NCBI GenBank assembly: GCA_014379595.1
Contig: JACMLM010000009.1
Location: 1-64,000, forward strand
Direction of reading: 5' to 3'
Length of the DNA stretch: 64,000 bases
DNA from: Anaerolineales bacterium
Lineage (GTDB): Bacteria > Chloroflexota > Anaerolineae > Anaerolineales > Villigracilaceae
Positions 29,229-37,485 of this stretch are shown piece by piece (positions within the stretch are counted from its first letter, which is position 1; every line of letters begins with the position of its first letter). Made by a program: the position numbers and the translations under genes. Below the pieces are notes generated by a model. The model worked only from the letters and a program-made list of their open reading frames with translations, searched no databases and was not told where the DNA came from.

Positions 29229-30284
29229 TTATTGTTTTAATCTCCAACTATTTTCACTTCGTTGATATCCAAAACTCGCTGCGTTGTCATTCAGCCATAG
29301 CAGCTGCCTTACATGGACTGGAGCTTGGGCTTGCGGTTTCGTGCCCCATTCTCCTAATAAAGTATCCACATTTGCTCCTACAAAATCGATCTGGGGAATC
29401 TTTGATTCCATCTCAATGCGTAAAGCCGCCTCATAAATAAGATAAGGGTCAATATTATTTTGTTTGAGTTTATTTATCACTTCTGGATGAACAAGAATAT
29501 ATTTTCCGCCTTTGGTCATTGCCTCCTGTATGGAGTTCATTCCTTCACCCAATACGAGCCTTGTGCCTGACCCGTCGAGTGAATTATTTGCAATGCTGGT
29601 AACAATTGGCGTCAATTGATCGTTCTGGGCGTTATTCACCGGTGTAGGCGTGGCTGCAGGTTTCGAGCCTTCTGACCTCAGTGGTACAGGGGAAGTTTTT
29701 GCACCTTCGACGACGCCCATCGCGATGATGCCGGTGGCGATATAAGGATCGATGTCTTTGACTTTCATGCAGTGATATTGAAATGTGATCGAACAGACGA
29801 TCATACCTGCTCGGGCACCTTCCAGATAATTCAGACCGTGCTTTTTCATGATCTCATGATACTGATCCTGATATTCTGCCAGAACCTGTCCTACTTCCAT
29901 GAGCGGCTTGTTTTGCTCAGGGAAGTTCGTGATCATGGGCTTTGACATAACGTCAATACCATTTTGTTTGCAATAGAATGCAAAGATATTCATTAATTTG
30001 GGCCAGGCTTCGTTGACCTCGTCGGAAAGGACGACAACGCCCGGGGCAATATTCTTTTGGGAGTTCAACGCGCGATACAGACTTGACCCTGCCAATCGAG
30101 CTGCAACGGCAAGGACTGTCCCGGCATGAGGCTTTCCACGCAGAAGCGGAATTTTCTCCTGAAAAATCTTTAAGAATTCCAGCGCAGCATCATGGCGTTT
30201 CTTCTGCATCTCGGGCGTGCCGAGGGGATTATTTTTATCAGGTTCCTGTTTTGGGGACTTTTTGAATAGATCTGAAAGTGGCAT
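29229..30284 (-). CDS. Conserved hypothetical cytoplasmic protein
   Basis: 351 residues from ATG 30284, preceded by AGGAGG. There is no signal peptide or membrane helix. The N-terminal two thirds are helical (LEFLKIFQEKIPLLRGKPHAGTVLAVAARLAGSSLYRALN, FAFYCKQNGIDVMSKP). A Pro/Thr/Asn linker (~205-235) leads to a C-terminal region with EAMTKGGKYILVHPEVINKLKQNNIDPYLIYEAALRIEME. A short Pro/Lys-rich start could be a flexible tail. No known domain is recognised. Monocistronic. Confidence 0.55.
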   Translation of the reverse strand: MPLSDLFKKSPKQEPDKNNPLGTPEMQKKRHDAALEFLKIFQEKIPLLRGKPHAGTVLAVAARLAGSSLYRALNSQKNIAPGVVVLSDEVNEAWPKLMNIFAFYCKQNGIDVMSKPMITNFPEQNKPLMEVGQVLAEYQDQYHEIMKKHGLNYLEGARAGMIVCSITFQYHCMKVKDIDPYIATGIIAMGVVEGAKTSPVPLRSEGSKPAATPTPVNNAQNDQLTPIVTSIANNSLDGSGTRLVLGEGMNSIQEAMTKGGKYILVHPEVINKLKQNNIDPYLIYEAALRIEMESKIPQIDFVGANVDTLLGEWGTKPQAQAPVHVRQLLWLNDNAASFGYQRSENSWRLKQ

Positions 30285-30348
30285 ATGTACCTCCTCTATA
30301 TTTGACACATCATACTACAAGAATATATCAATTAAAGAATAAAAAAGA

Positions 30349-30420
30349 GCGGAGTAATATCTTTGCCAAATTTTCCCATCATCATCGCTTCGTAAATAGG
30401 CCAGTTGCCGATGCACATCT
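30349..30420 (-). pseudogene. Remnant of the 3' end of a second ettA gene
   Basis: These 72 bases align without gaps to 31842-31913 near the 3' end of the intact ettA gene, with about 61 matches by eye. Read on the minus strand they encode GNWPIYEAMMMGKFGKDITP, against GNWSDYETMMMEKFGKDITP in EttA. The reading frame is kept across the segment but is not preceded by the rest of the gene. The matching 5' remnant is at 35621-35656. Confidence 0.8.
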
Positions 30421-30435
30421 AGTAAATTTACAGTC

Positions 30436-30491
30436 TTGACACGAAAGTGGAATCCCTGTATATTTAGATAGAAATTATTTCTAAATAATTT
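30436..30491 (+). promoter_or_regulatory. Promoter and likely TetR operator of the TetR-cupin operon
   Basis: TTGACA (30436-30441), a 17-nt spacer and TATATT (30459-30464) form a near-consensus sigma-70 promoter. Directly downstream, a perfect 9-bp inverted repeat AAATTATTT/AAATAATTT (30472-30480 and 30483-30491, 2-nt centre) covers the expected transcription start, 9 nt before the TetR start codon. This is the usual place for an autorepressor operator. Confidence 0.75.
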
Positions 30492-30500
30492 GGAAAACAA

Positions 30501-31100
30501 ATGACACCTAGAAAATACACAAAAACCAAACGCGAAGCTGCCTCAGAAGTTATTCGCCAACGCATTCTTGACTCTACATTGGTGCTTCACAGCCAAAAGG
30601 GAATCTTCGGCACATCGTGGAAGGACATTGCCCAACATGCTGATGTGTCGCTGGCGACGGTCTATAACTACTTCCCTTCCCTTGATGAACTTGTGCCTGC
30701 TTGTGGCGATTTGATGTATGCCATTGCGCAGCCGCCATCTCTGGACGATGCAAATGTAATTTTTTTCGATACTTTAAGTATTGAAGAAAGAATTACAAGG
30801 TTGGTCAAAACACTTTTCGATTTTTATGAACGTGGCGAACCCTATCTGGAAGTTGATCATCAAGAACGGTCTCTCGAGTCGGTGCGCGAATGGGAGGCGT
30901 ATCTAAAATCGTTGATCGAAGGGCTGACGCGTATTGCCCTTAAGCCCATTAAACCGAACAAGCACGCAGTGGAAACAGTTGCAGCATTGTTGGACGTACC
31001 TGTCTTCTTATCGTTTCGCCGAAAGGGAATGTCCAAGTTCGAGATCGAGAAAACCATAAATACATTATTGTTATGCTGGGTCAGCGACTCGGCAGAGTAA
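30501..31100 (+). CDS. TetR family transcriptional regulator
   Basis: 199 residues. The N-terminal helix-turn-helix is typical: RQRILDSTLVLHSQKGIFGTSWKDIAQHADVSLATVYNYFPSLDELVPA (about 18-66). The C-terminal ligand domain is helical and unclassified. It is followed 22 nt later by a cupin gene, so the two form an operon, and the palindrome in the leader is the likely autoregulatory site. The inducer is unknown; a cupin with quercetinase-like sequence suggests a small aromatic or flavonoid-like molecule, which is inference. Confidence 0.9.
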   Translation: MTPRKYTKTKREAASEVIRQRILDSTLVLHSQKGIFGTSWKDIAQHADVSLATVYNYFPSLDELVPACGDLMYAIAQPPSLDDANVIFFDTLSIEERITRLVKTLFDFYERGEPYLEVDHQERSLESVREWEAYLKSLIEGLTRIALKPIKPNKHAVETVAALLDVPVFLSFRRKGMSKFEIEKTINTLLLCWVSDSAE

Positions 31101-31122
31101 TTCACGTTCAAAAGGAGAACCC

Positions 31123-31611
31123 ATGAACACGACTATCTCAAATCGTATTTACAGTTACAAAGCCAATGAAGGCGAGGCCCTATGGTGGATGGGGTCACTG
31201 GCAGTCATCAAAGCCTCAGGCAAAGATACAGATGAACGCTTCTCGCTTGTGGAAGTTGTTGAACATGAAGGGGCAGTTGCACCTTTACATGTCCATCATA
31301 ATGAAGATGAAGCCTTTTGGATTTTGGAAGGTTCGTTGACATTTGAAGTTGGTGACAAAACTATCAAAGCAGAAGCAGGTTCGTTCCTCTTCGGACCAAA
31401 AGATATACCCCATCGTTACACTGTGGATAAAGGACCTGCAAGATTGCTCTTCATTTTGACTCCATCAGGCTTTGAAGATTTCATCCGCGAGACCAGCGAA
31501 TCAGCGCCAACCTTCAGCCTGCCTGCTGCTCCCGAAGCACCTCCCACCGATGAAGAGATGGAACAGTTGATGCCTCTCGTGCAGAAATATGGCATGGAAA
31601 TTCTCGGATAG
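31123..31611 (+). CDS. Cupin-domain protein (quercetin dioxygenase-like)
   Basis: 162 residues; ATG 31123 with AAAGGAGAA. Single cupin barrel: PLHVHHNEDEAFWILEGSLTFEVG (cupin motif 1 with His/His/Glu metal ligands) and GSFLFGPKDIPHRYTV (motif 2, the fourth His). The segment WWMGSLAVIKASGKDT and the C-terminal LMPLVQKYGMEILG match the small quercetin 2,3-dioxygenase-like family. A metal-dependent dioxygenase or isomerase is possible; substrate not known. Operon partner of the TetR gene. Confidence 0.85.
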   Translation: MNTTISNRIYSYKANEGEALWWMGSLAVIKASGKDTDERFSLVEVVEHEGAVAPLHVHHNEDEAFWILEGSLTFEVGDKTIKAEAGSFLFGPKDIPHRYTVDKGPARLLFILTPSGFEDFIRETSESAPTFSLPAAPEAPPTDEEMEQLMPLVQKYGMEILG

Positions 31612-31633
31612 AAATACTTGAAATTTATAGATG

Positions 31634-31667
31634 AAAAATCCCCTGCTCTTAAGAGCAGGGGATTTTT
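31634..31667 (+). terminator. Terminator after the TetR-cupin operon
   Basis: A perfect palindrome AAAAATCCCCTGCTCTT / AAGAGCAGGGGATTTTT (31634-31667) with a T-run at its 3' end; strong and potentially bidirectional. Confidence 0.9.
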
Positions 31668-31715
31668 GTAAACATGAATTATCGTTTCAAATTTCTATAT
31701 TTCACTTACCTTAGA

Positions 31716-31800
31716 TGTCATTCTGAAGGAGCGTTCTTCGCGACCGAAGAATCTCTGCGGATGTCTCGTAAGAGACCCTTCGCTATCGCTCAGGGTGACA
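31716..31800. repeat. Dispersed repeat with TGTCA...TGACA ends
   Basis: An ~85-bp element starting TGTCATTCTGA and ending TCAGGGTGACA, which are imperfect inverted copies. It contains CGAAGAATCTC and GAGACCCTTCGC cores. It resembles a widespread intergenic repeat of environmental bacterial genomes. It lies in the 140-bp gap between the cupin terminator and ettA. Confidence 0.55.
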
Positions 31801-31809
31801 TGATTTAGG

Positions 31810-33483
31810 TTATCTCTTCAGTTGACGATACTTCACGCGATGCGGAGTGATATCTTTCCCAAATTTTTCCATCATCATCGTTTCGTAATCAGACCAGTTG
31901 CCAACATACATCTTGGCTTGTGAGTCGCCTTCGAAGGCGATGATGTGAGTGCAGATCCTGTCGAGGAACCATCTATCGTGGCTGACGACTACGACGACAC
32001 CTGCGAATTCTTCGATGGCTTCTTCCAATGCGCGCAAGGTATTCACATCCAGATCATTGGTGGGTTCATCGAGCATTAACACATTTGTAACTTCGGTTAA
32101 TGTCTTTGCGAGATGTACACGATTGCGTTCACCACCTGATAGCACGCCAACTTTCTTTTGCTGGTCTGCTCCTGCAAAGTTGAACGAGGAGACATATCCA
32201 CGTGAATTGACTTTGCGTTTGCCGAGTTCGAGAAAGTCCGCGCCGCCTGAGATTTCTTCGTGGACAGTTTTATCGGGGTCAAGTGTGCGGCTTTGATCGG
32301 CGTATGCAATTTTTACAGTCTCACCAATTTTGATCGTCCCACTATCTGGTTTTTCTGTGCCGTTGATCATTCTCAGTAATGTAGTTTTACCTGCGCCATT
32401 GGGACCAATGATGCCGACGATACTGCCGGGAAGAATGGATGCAGAAAATCCGTCGAGAATGAGGCGGTCGTCATATGATTTCGTGACGCCTTCAAATTCA
32501 AAAACAATGTCACCGAGGCGTGGACCGGGTGGGATGTAAATTTCCAGATCTTCGCGGCGCTTTTCAGCTTCCTGACTCAACAAACTTTCATAGGAAGTAA
32601 CACGCGCCTTGCCTTTGGATTGACGCGCCTTGGGCGACATGCGAATCCATTCGAGTTCACGGGCGAGGGTCTTCTGGCGTTGGCCTTCGGCTTTCTCTTC
32701 CTGTTTGAGACGTGCTTCTTTTTGTTCGAGCCACGCAGAGTAATTGCCTTTGTATGGAATACCATAGCCGCGATCTAATTCAAGGATCCAACCTGCAACG
32801 TTATCAAGAAAATAACGATCATGTGTAACGGCGATGACGGTGCCTTTGTAATCGCGCAGATGATGTTCGAGCCACGCAACGGATTCAGCATCAAGGTGAT
32901 TGGTAGGTTCGTCGAGTAAGAGAATGTCCGGTTCGGTGAGCAGGAGTCGAGTAAGAGCGACGCGGCGTTTTTCTCCACCTGAAAGAATCTTGATCGGTGC
33001 ATCCGATGGCGGGCAGCGCAGCGCATCCATTGCCACTTCCAAATGTGAATCCAGATTCCAGGCATCGTGCTTATCGAGTTGTTCCTGCAATTTGGCTTGC
33101 TCTGCAACGAGCGCATCGAAATCTGCATCGGGTTCGGCAAATTTTGCATTGACATCATCGAAGCGCGCGAGCATTTCGACGACGGGCTGAACCGCTTCTT
33201 TCACAACCTCGATCACTGTTTTTGTTTCATCGAGTTTTGGTTCCTGCTCAAGCAGCCCAATGGAATAGCCTTTGGCCGTGGAAATTTCGCCGATGTACTC
33301 CTGATCCACACCCGCAATGATACGCAGCAAGGTGGACTTGCCCGAGCCGTTAAGACCGAGCACGCCGATCTTGGCGCCGTGATAAAAACCGAGCGAAATA
33401 TCGCGCAGGATTTGTTTATTGGTAGATGGGATGATCTTCCCAACTTTGTTCATGGAGTAAATTACAAGTGATTCGTTTGACAT
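31810..33483 (-). CDS. ettA: Energy-dependent translational throttle protein EttA (ABC-F)
   Basis: 557 residues, the usual EttA length. Two ABC domains: Walker A GLNGSGKST and GPNGAGKTT, signatures LSGGEKRRVALTRLLL and LSGGERNRVHLAKTL, and Walker B LLLDEPTNHLD and LMLDEPTNDLD. The N-terminus VIYSMNKVGKIIPSTNKQILRDISLGFYHGAKIGVLGLNG and the linker GQRQKTLARELEWIRMSPKARQSKGKAR match EttA specifically. EttA binds the ribosomal E site and gates the first elongation step by ADP/ATP ratio. Two short remnants of a second copy flank it at 30349-30420 and 35621-35656. Confidence 0.93.
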   Translation of the reverse strand: MSNESLVIYSMNKVGKIIPSTNKQILRDISLGFYHGAKIGVLGLNGSGKSTLLRIIAGVDQEYIGEISTAKGYSIGLLEQEPKLDETKTVIEVVKEAVQPVVEMLARFDDVNAKFAEPDADFDALVAEQAKLQEQLDKHDAWNLDSHLEVAMDALRCPPSDAPIKILSGGEKRRVALTRLLLTEPDILLLDEPTNHLDAESVAWLEHHLRDYKGTVIAVTHDRYFLDNVAGWILELDRGYGIPYKGNYSAWLEQKEARLKQEEKAEGQRQKTLARELEWIRMSPKARQSKGKARVTSYESLLSQEAEKRREDLEIYIPPGPRLGDIVFEFEGVTKSYDDRLILDGFSASILPGSIVGIIGPNGAGKTTLLRMINGTEKPDSGTIKIGETVKIAYADQSRTLDPDKTVHEEISGGADFLELGKRKVNSRGYVSSFNFAGADQQKKVGVLSGGERNRVHLAKTLTEVTNVLMLDEPTNDLDVNTLRALEEAIEEFAGVVVVVSHDRWFLDRICTHIIAFEGDSQAKMYVGNWSDYETMMMEKFGKDITPHRVKYRQLKR

Positions 33484-33553
33484 CGGATTCCAGATATTAG
33501 AGAATAGATTTTAGAGAACAGTCGGGTATTGTATCAGAGAGTGAGATATTATT

Positions 33554-34153
33554 TTATATTTTACTTTTTCTTCCATACTTCCATACCCAAATCAGAAAAT
33601 AACCGAGAAACGCGCCGCCTAGATTCGCCATGATATCCACCCACGTATCTAGGCCGCTGCTATCGAATTGATAGCCGGCGACATATTTCGACACGAATTC
33701 ATATAGTTCTGAAAACACACTGAAGAAAGAAGCGAACATCAACAGCAGAATAAGATTCGCCACCAAATGCGTGGACTTGCTGCCGCGTGCCCGACTCAAG
33801 TTGAAGATGCCCTGCCCATCTTCAAGATTGAAGTTAAGTACGAAATATTCATAGATCAGCGCGATGGCCATTCCGCCGCCCAGAAAATGCAAAATCTTGT
33901 CATTGAATATCCAATAGGGAACGAGGCGAAACGAGAAGACAACGAATGCCGCACCGAGTAAGTAACGATAAGTTTGAAAGTGATACTTCCACGATTGACT
34001 CGGCTGTACTTCGCGCAAGACAGGAATCTTAAAGATCGCTAGCAGAAGCAGCGGCAGGGTGAGCGCATACAACATGAACAGCACCCAGGCGATGTTGTAG
34101 ATGGGTTCATACCATGAAATATTTTCGATCAAATATGCAAGCGGATTAAACAT
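33554..34153 (-). CDS. Integral membrane protein, VanZ/YjdF-like
   Basis: 199 residues from ATG 34153; this start overlaps the stop of the CAP/LysM gene by 8 nt (ATGTTTAA), implying translational coupling. About six helices. Polar signatures inside the membrane region include FNDKILHFLGGGMAIALIYEY, FSVFSELYEFVSKYVAG and DTWVDIMANLGGAFLGYFL; the last (D-x2-D-x2-x-N-x-GG) is characteristic of the VanZ/YjdF superfamily. Function unknown; the coupling suggests that it works with the secreted CAP/LysM protein. Confidence 0.7.
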   Translation of the reverse strand: MFNPLAYLIENISWYEPIYNIAWVLFMLYALTLPLLLLAIFKIPVLREVQPSQSWKYHFQTYRYLLGAAFVVFSFRLVPYWIFNDKILHFLGGGMAIALIYEYFVLNFNLEDGQGIFNLSRARGSKSTHLVANLILLLMFASFFSVFSELYEFVSKYVAGYQFDSSGLDTWVDIMANLGGAFLGYFLIWVWKYGRKSKI

Positions 34154-35558
34154 CTTCGTCGCTCGATGATTTGCGTGCGAATTTCCACCAGACAAATCCA
34201 CCGATCAGAATCAAAGCCAGGCCTACGATAAGACTTATGCTAAGTCTATTTGGAGAGTCTGTTTCAGTGACAAGCGGAGTTACCGTTGGCGATGCAGTTA
34301 TAGACGGAATTGGAGATGGCGTAATCGGTGCCGGGGTGAGAGTCTGCGTTTGGAAAGCAGTAGCAGTTGCGGGCGGAGTCACGAGCATAAGCAATTGTTG
34401 TCCCGGGCGGATAACAGAGTCAGCACCCAGTCCGTTCCAAGTCATCAGATTCGATAGTGAAACGTCATAGAGGCCAGCAATCCAAAAGAGTGTTTCGCCG
34501 CTCTGCACTGTATGGTAGTAGTTGCCGTCTGCTTCAGGGGTGAGCTTCTGAATGGAACTCAGTGTTGGGCTGGGAGTGATATTGCCCGGCGAGATCATCA
34601 GCTTCTGACCAATTTGAAGAGGCCAATCAGCCTGAAGTCCATTTAATGAAAGGATGCGATCGACTGTGACGTTATAGGCTGCAGAAATTGTGATCAACGC
34701 CTGATACGCCTGAACTTCATGAAATATCCTGCCATCTGCATCTGGAGCTGCGGGCACGATCATACCCACGGGAGTCGGCGTGGCATAACCTTCTGTGTTC
34801 TTGCCCGGGATAAATAAGCGCTGACCGGCTTTCAGCGGAGTATCACGCGAAAGATTATTCCAGACCTCGATGTCGTTGATGGTGATCTGATAGGCAATCG
34901 CGATTGACCAGAACGATTGACCCGCTTGAACGTCATGAAAGACCTTGCCTTCCGCATCTGCTGTGGCGATCTTGACCGGCATGATCAACCCGAACCCTGG
35001 GTTTGGAACGCTGCCTGGAGTGCCGCCGACCGAGGGTACTCCGCTGGACCCACTGCCGCACTCCTGCCCGGAGACATAAGCAGCCTGCAGGATGTAATAG
35101 GTCTTTCCATCTGACGTTTGCGCAGTACCCGCTCCCACATGACAATACGCCGCAGTGACCGCCGGGCGCATATGGTCTGGGTCTGCCCAGGTTGCCATGA
35201 TCTCATCGATGCCTCCGCTGCCCACGGCAAAGTTTTCTGTGGCCCACACGGTGCCGCCAGCCCCATATCCGGCAGCAGCGATTCGTCCGCGTACATCGCC
35301 GATATGCCACGACATATTATTGGCCGCCATGATGGCCGCCGTATTTTGAGCAACCGCATTCACAATGGGGTCTTCTATCAGAGCGGGGAGTCCGTACGAA
35401 ACGCGCAACGTGTTCATCGCGAGGATCAACTCATAAGCGCTGACCTGTTCCAATGGAACAGGCTGGGCGCCGCCCGCCTTTACAACTTGTGGATTAGGGA
35501 ATGCGCCTGTTATGAACAGGAGTAGTAAACATAAGCCAAGAAATCGTTGAAAACGCAT
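34146..35558 (-). CDS. Cell-surface CAP-domain protein with three LysM repeats
   Basis: 470 residues. Signal peptide (1-28). CAP/SCP domain ~40-165 (YELILAMNTLRVSYGLPALIEDPIVNAVAQ, MSWHIGDVRGRIAAAGY, ATENFAVGSGG, WADPDHMRPAVTAAYCHVGAG), with the HxxD-E-H type residues of bacterial CAP proteins. Three LysM modules follow at about 205-255, 275-325 and 345-395 (e.g. GQSFWSIAIAYQITINDIEVWNNL). A Thr/Pro stretch and a C-terminal membrane helix with RKSSSDEDV tail anchor it. LysM binds peptidoglycan or chitin-like glycan. Confidence 0.88.
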   Translation of the reverse strand: MRFQRFLGLCLLLLFITGAFPNPQVVKAGGAQPVPLEQVSAYELILAMNTLRVSYGLPALIEDPIVNAVAQNTAAIMAANNMSWHIGDVRGRIAAAGYGAGGTVWATENFAVGSGGIDEIMATWADPDHMRPAVTAAYCHVGAGTAQTSDGKTYYILQAAYVSGQECGSGSSGVPSVGGTPGSVPNPGFGLIMPVKIATADAEGKVFHDVQAGQSFWSIAIAYQITINDIEVWNNLSRDTPLKAGQRLFIPGKNTEGYATPTPVGMIVPAAPDADGRIFHEVQAYQALITISAAYNVTVDRILSLNGLQADWPLQIGQKLMISPGNITPSPTLSSIQKLTPEADGNYYHTVQSGETLFWIAGLYDVSLSNLMTWNGLGADSVIRPGQQLLMLVTPPATATAFQTQTLTPAPITPSPIPSITASPTVTPLVTETDSPNRLSISLIVGLALILIGGFVWWKFARKSSSDEDV

Positions 35559-35620
35559 CCCATGATTATAATGTCATCTCAAAAATAGGATTCGTCATAC
35601 CTGCACCTGCGTTTGACTGC

Positions 35621-35656
35621 GTTCGTGGAGTAGATGACCAGGGATTCGTTTGACAT
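35621..35656 (-). pseudogene. Remnant of the 5' end of a second ettA gene
   Basis: Read on the minus strand from ATG 35656 the sequence encodes MSNESLVIYSTN, against MSNESLVIYSMN at the start of EttA. About 31 of 36 bases match the intact gene's 5' end by eye, mostly with silent changes. Homology stops after about 12 codons and just upstream of the ATG. It sits between the CAP/LysM gene and the HerA operon terminator. Confidence 0.75.
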
Positions 35657-35682
35657 AGCGGGGTGATTTTACTAGACGATAT

Positions 35683-35720
35683 AAATTAAAACGACGACCA
35701 AAGAGCCGTCATTTTAATTT
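35683..35720 (-). terminator. Terminator of the GHKL-STAS-NurA-HerA operon
   Basis: A 14-bp stem with one mismatch (35683-35696 with 35707-35720) and a 10-nt loop, followed on the minus strand by an AT-rich tract. It starts 18 nt after the HerA stop codon. Confidence 0.7.
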
Positions 35721-35737
35721 GTTACACACAACTAATA

Positions 35738-37468
35738 TCAATCATTGCGTGCAATATCCTCATCATCGACATGCATGTTTTTCATTAGTTGGGTCTGCTC
35801 TATTGATAATAATGTTTGAGCTCTTTCTTGTGTCCACTCGAACACCTGAATCGACTGAATTTTTGTGGGTTCACCAAAAGCAATCACTGCCGCCCCTCTA
35901 CCCATTGTTCGGATATCACCTTCATAGCCTTGAAAATCAGTCTTAGCATTGAACAAATCTTCAGTGTCGTTTTTGTTTGTTAAACGGAAAGTTATATAGT
36001 TATCAAATTGTGACAATATATTAGTATCTATACTGGAGGGTCGTTGTGTCACTGCAACTAGACCGATTTGGAAACTTCGACCTGTTTTTGCAAAGTTAAC
36101 AAAGACTGAATCTTCTTTTGCTTTATCTTTTGATAATAACAGATGGGCCTCTTCCACAATATAGACAAACGGAATTACTTTAGCTTGTTCGGTTTTATTT
36201 CCCGAACTAAATTTTTCATTGTGATTGTAAAGATCATTTGCTATTACAGTGCTTATAGTAGTCTTGTCGCCATCAGTTAATGCTGATTTGTCTAATATTA
36301 TCGTAGCACCTTTTTTTAACAACTCCTTAAGCATTGGGAGACAAGACGTATTGTCTTTGCTTATATAAGGCCGACTAGCAAGGCGTCGTAATTGTTTAAT
36401 AACGCCATGAATTGGGGTATAGCTACTAGGTAAAAAATCAGATGGATCAGTTTCATAATTCGCATCTTTTTCAACGCCTTTTTCACCTTTTTTTGAAAGG
36501 ACAATCCAACCTTTAAATATTTGGTGCCAATCACTCGTATCTGGGCTTCCATCTGTTTCACGTAGCAAAGTCCGAAATAGACCTGGTCTATCCTGGTACA
36601 TATCTAAAAACGTTTTTTGAGGCTGGGTGAGATCGCGGCCTGCAACATCCTCTAGATTTTCAGGAGGAATATCGTCAAGGCTAAATTTTAGAGGAATAAC
36701 TTTAGAAATATCATTCTCCAAACCTAATCCTTCATACTTCTCAGGATGCGCTGTTAGTAGGTAAAGATTTTTATCTGCTAATGGATGGTGACAAAGGCCA
36801 GATACAGTCTCTCCACTTTCGTTTGTAATATCGGCAATATATTCACCTTTAAGATCATCGATAACTTTTCCATATTTCAAATTTTCAAGCCAATGGCGAG
36901 CTATATTTCTCATTAGCGTAGATTTGCCATATCCTGATGTGCCTGAAATAAGTGTTTTAAAACCTCGAAATCGGTCTTCTAAAGTAACTGGAATATCTTC
37001 ACGCTTTGCGCCACCACGGAGCACACCAATCATAAAACCTTTACTAATATCTGGAGCTGCAATCAGTAAATCATGGTTTTTGTCTGTAGGCACCAAAAAA
37101 GTTTGCAGTACAGTTGGTTGGTCAGCTACACTTTCAATTCCTTGATCAGTAAACTCACCCTCAAGACGTAACCATGCTAATTCAGCACAATAATACTCAA
37201 GTGATCGTTTATCAAAGGGTTGCTCGGGATTCTCATCCACCATAGATAAAATTTGCTTAAGATCATAATTGTCATTGTAGTTGATATCTACGACGCGAAC
37301 CAAGAATTTGCGCTTGTATCTTTTATCATGAGCTAACCAGGTTGAACCCATTGTGACTCTCGGTAATACTTGTTTCGAGTCAAATTTAGCAATATAAAAT
37401 CCCTTTTGCTTATCTTTACCAATTATGACATTTACAGGATTAAGATTGTCTTCAATTCGTTTTACCAT
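35738..37468 (-). CDS. HerA-like bipolar DNA-translocating ATPase
   Basis: 576 residues. An N-terminal beta-barrel-like region (~1-150) precedes the RecA-type core: Walker A LISGTSGYGKSTLMRN (about 190), Walker B IPFVYIVEEAHLLLS (about 445), the sensor region NFAKTGRSFQIGLVAVTQRPSSID and FDNYITFRLTNKNDTEDL. This order is that of HerA/FtsK-clade ATPases (DUF87). HerA rings translocate along duplex DNA, usually with the nuclease NurA, whose likely homologue is the preceding gene, 17 nt upstream. Such pairs act in end resection in archaea and in several anti-phage systems. Confidence 0.85.
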   Translation of the reverse strand: MVKRIEDNLNPVNVIIGKDKQKGFYIAKFDSKQVLPRVTMGSTWLAHDKRYKRKFLVRVVDINYNDNYDLKQILSMVDENPEQPFDKRSLEYYCAELAWLRLEGEFTDQGIESVADQPTVLQTFLVPTDKNHDLLIAAPDISKGFMIGVLRGGAKREDIPVTLEDRFRGFKTLISGTSGYGKSTLMRNIARHWLENLKYGKVIDDLKGEYIADITNESGETVSGLCHHPLADKNLYLLTAHPEKYEGLGLENDISKVIPLKFSLDDIPPENLEDVAGRDLTQPQKTFLDMYQDRPGLFRTLLRETDGSPDTSDWHQIFKGWIVLSKKGEKGVEKDANYETDPSDFLPSSYTPIHGVIKQLRRLASRPYISKDNTSCLPMLKELLKKGATIILDKSALTDGDKTTISTVIANDLYNHNEKFSSGNKTEQAKVIPFVYIVEEAHLLLSKDKAKEDSVFVNFAKTGRSFQIGLVAVTQRPSSIDTNILSQFDNYITFRLTNKNDTEDLFNAKTDFQGYEGDIRTMGRGAAVIAFGEPTKIQSIQVFEWTQERAQTLLSIEQTQLMKNMHVDDEDIARND

Positions 37469-37485
37469 TTGTGCCTACCTTTTGT

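Noticed and set aside
30315-30500. 61-codon minus-strand open frame
   Set aside because: It is in a different frame from the ettA remnant it overlaps and also covers the TetR promoter; no ribosome binding site.
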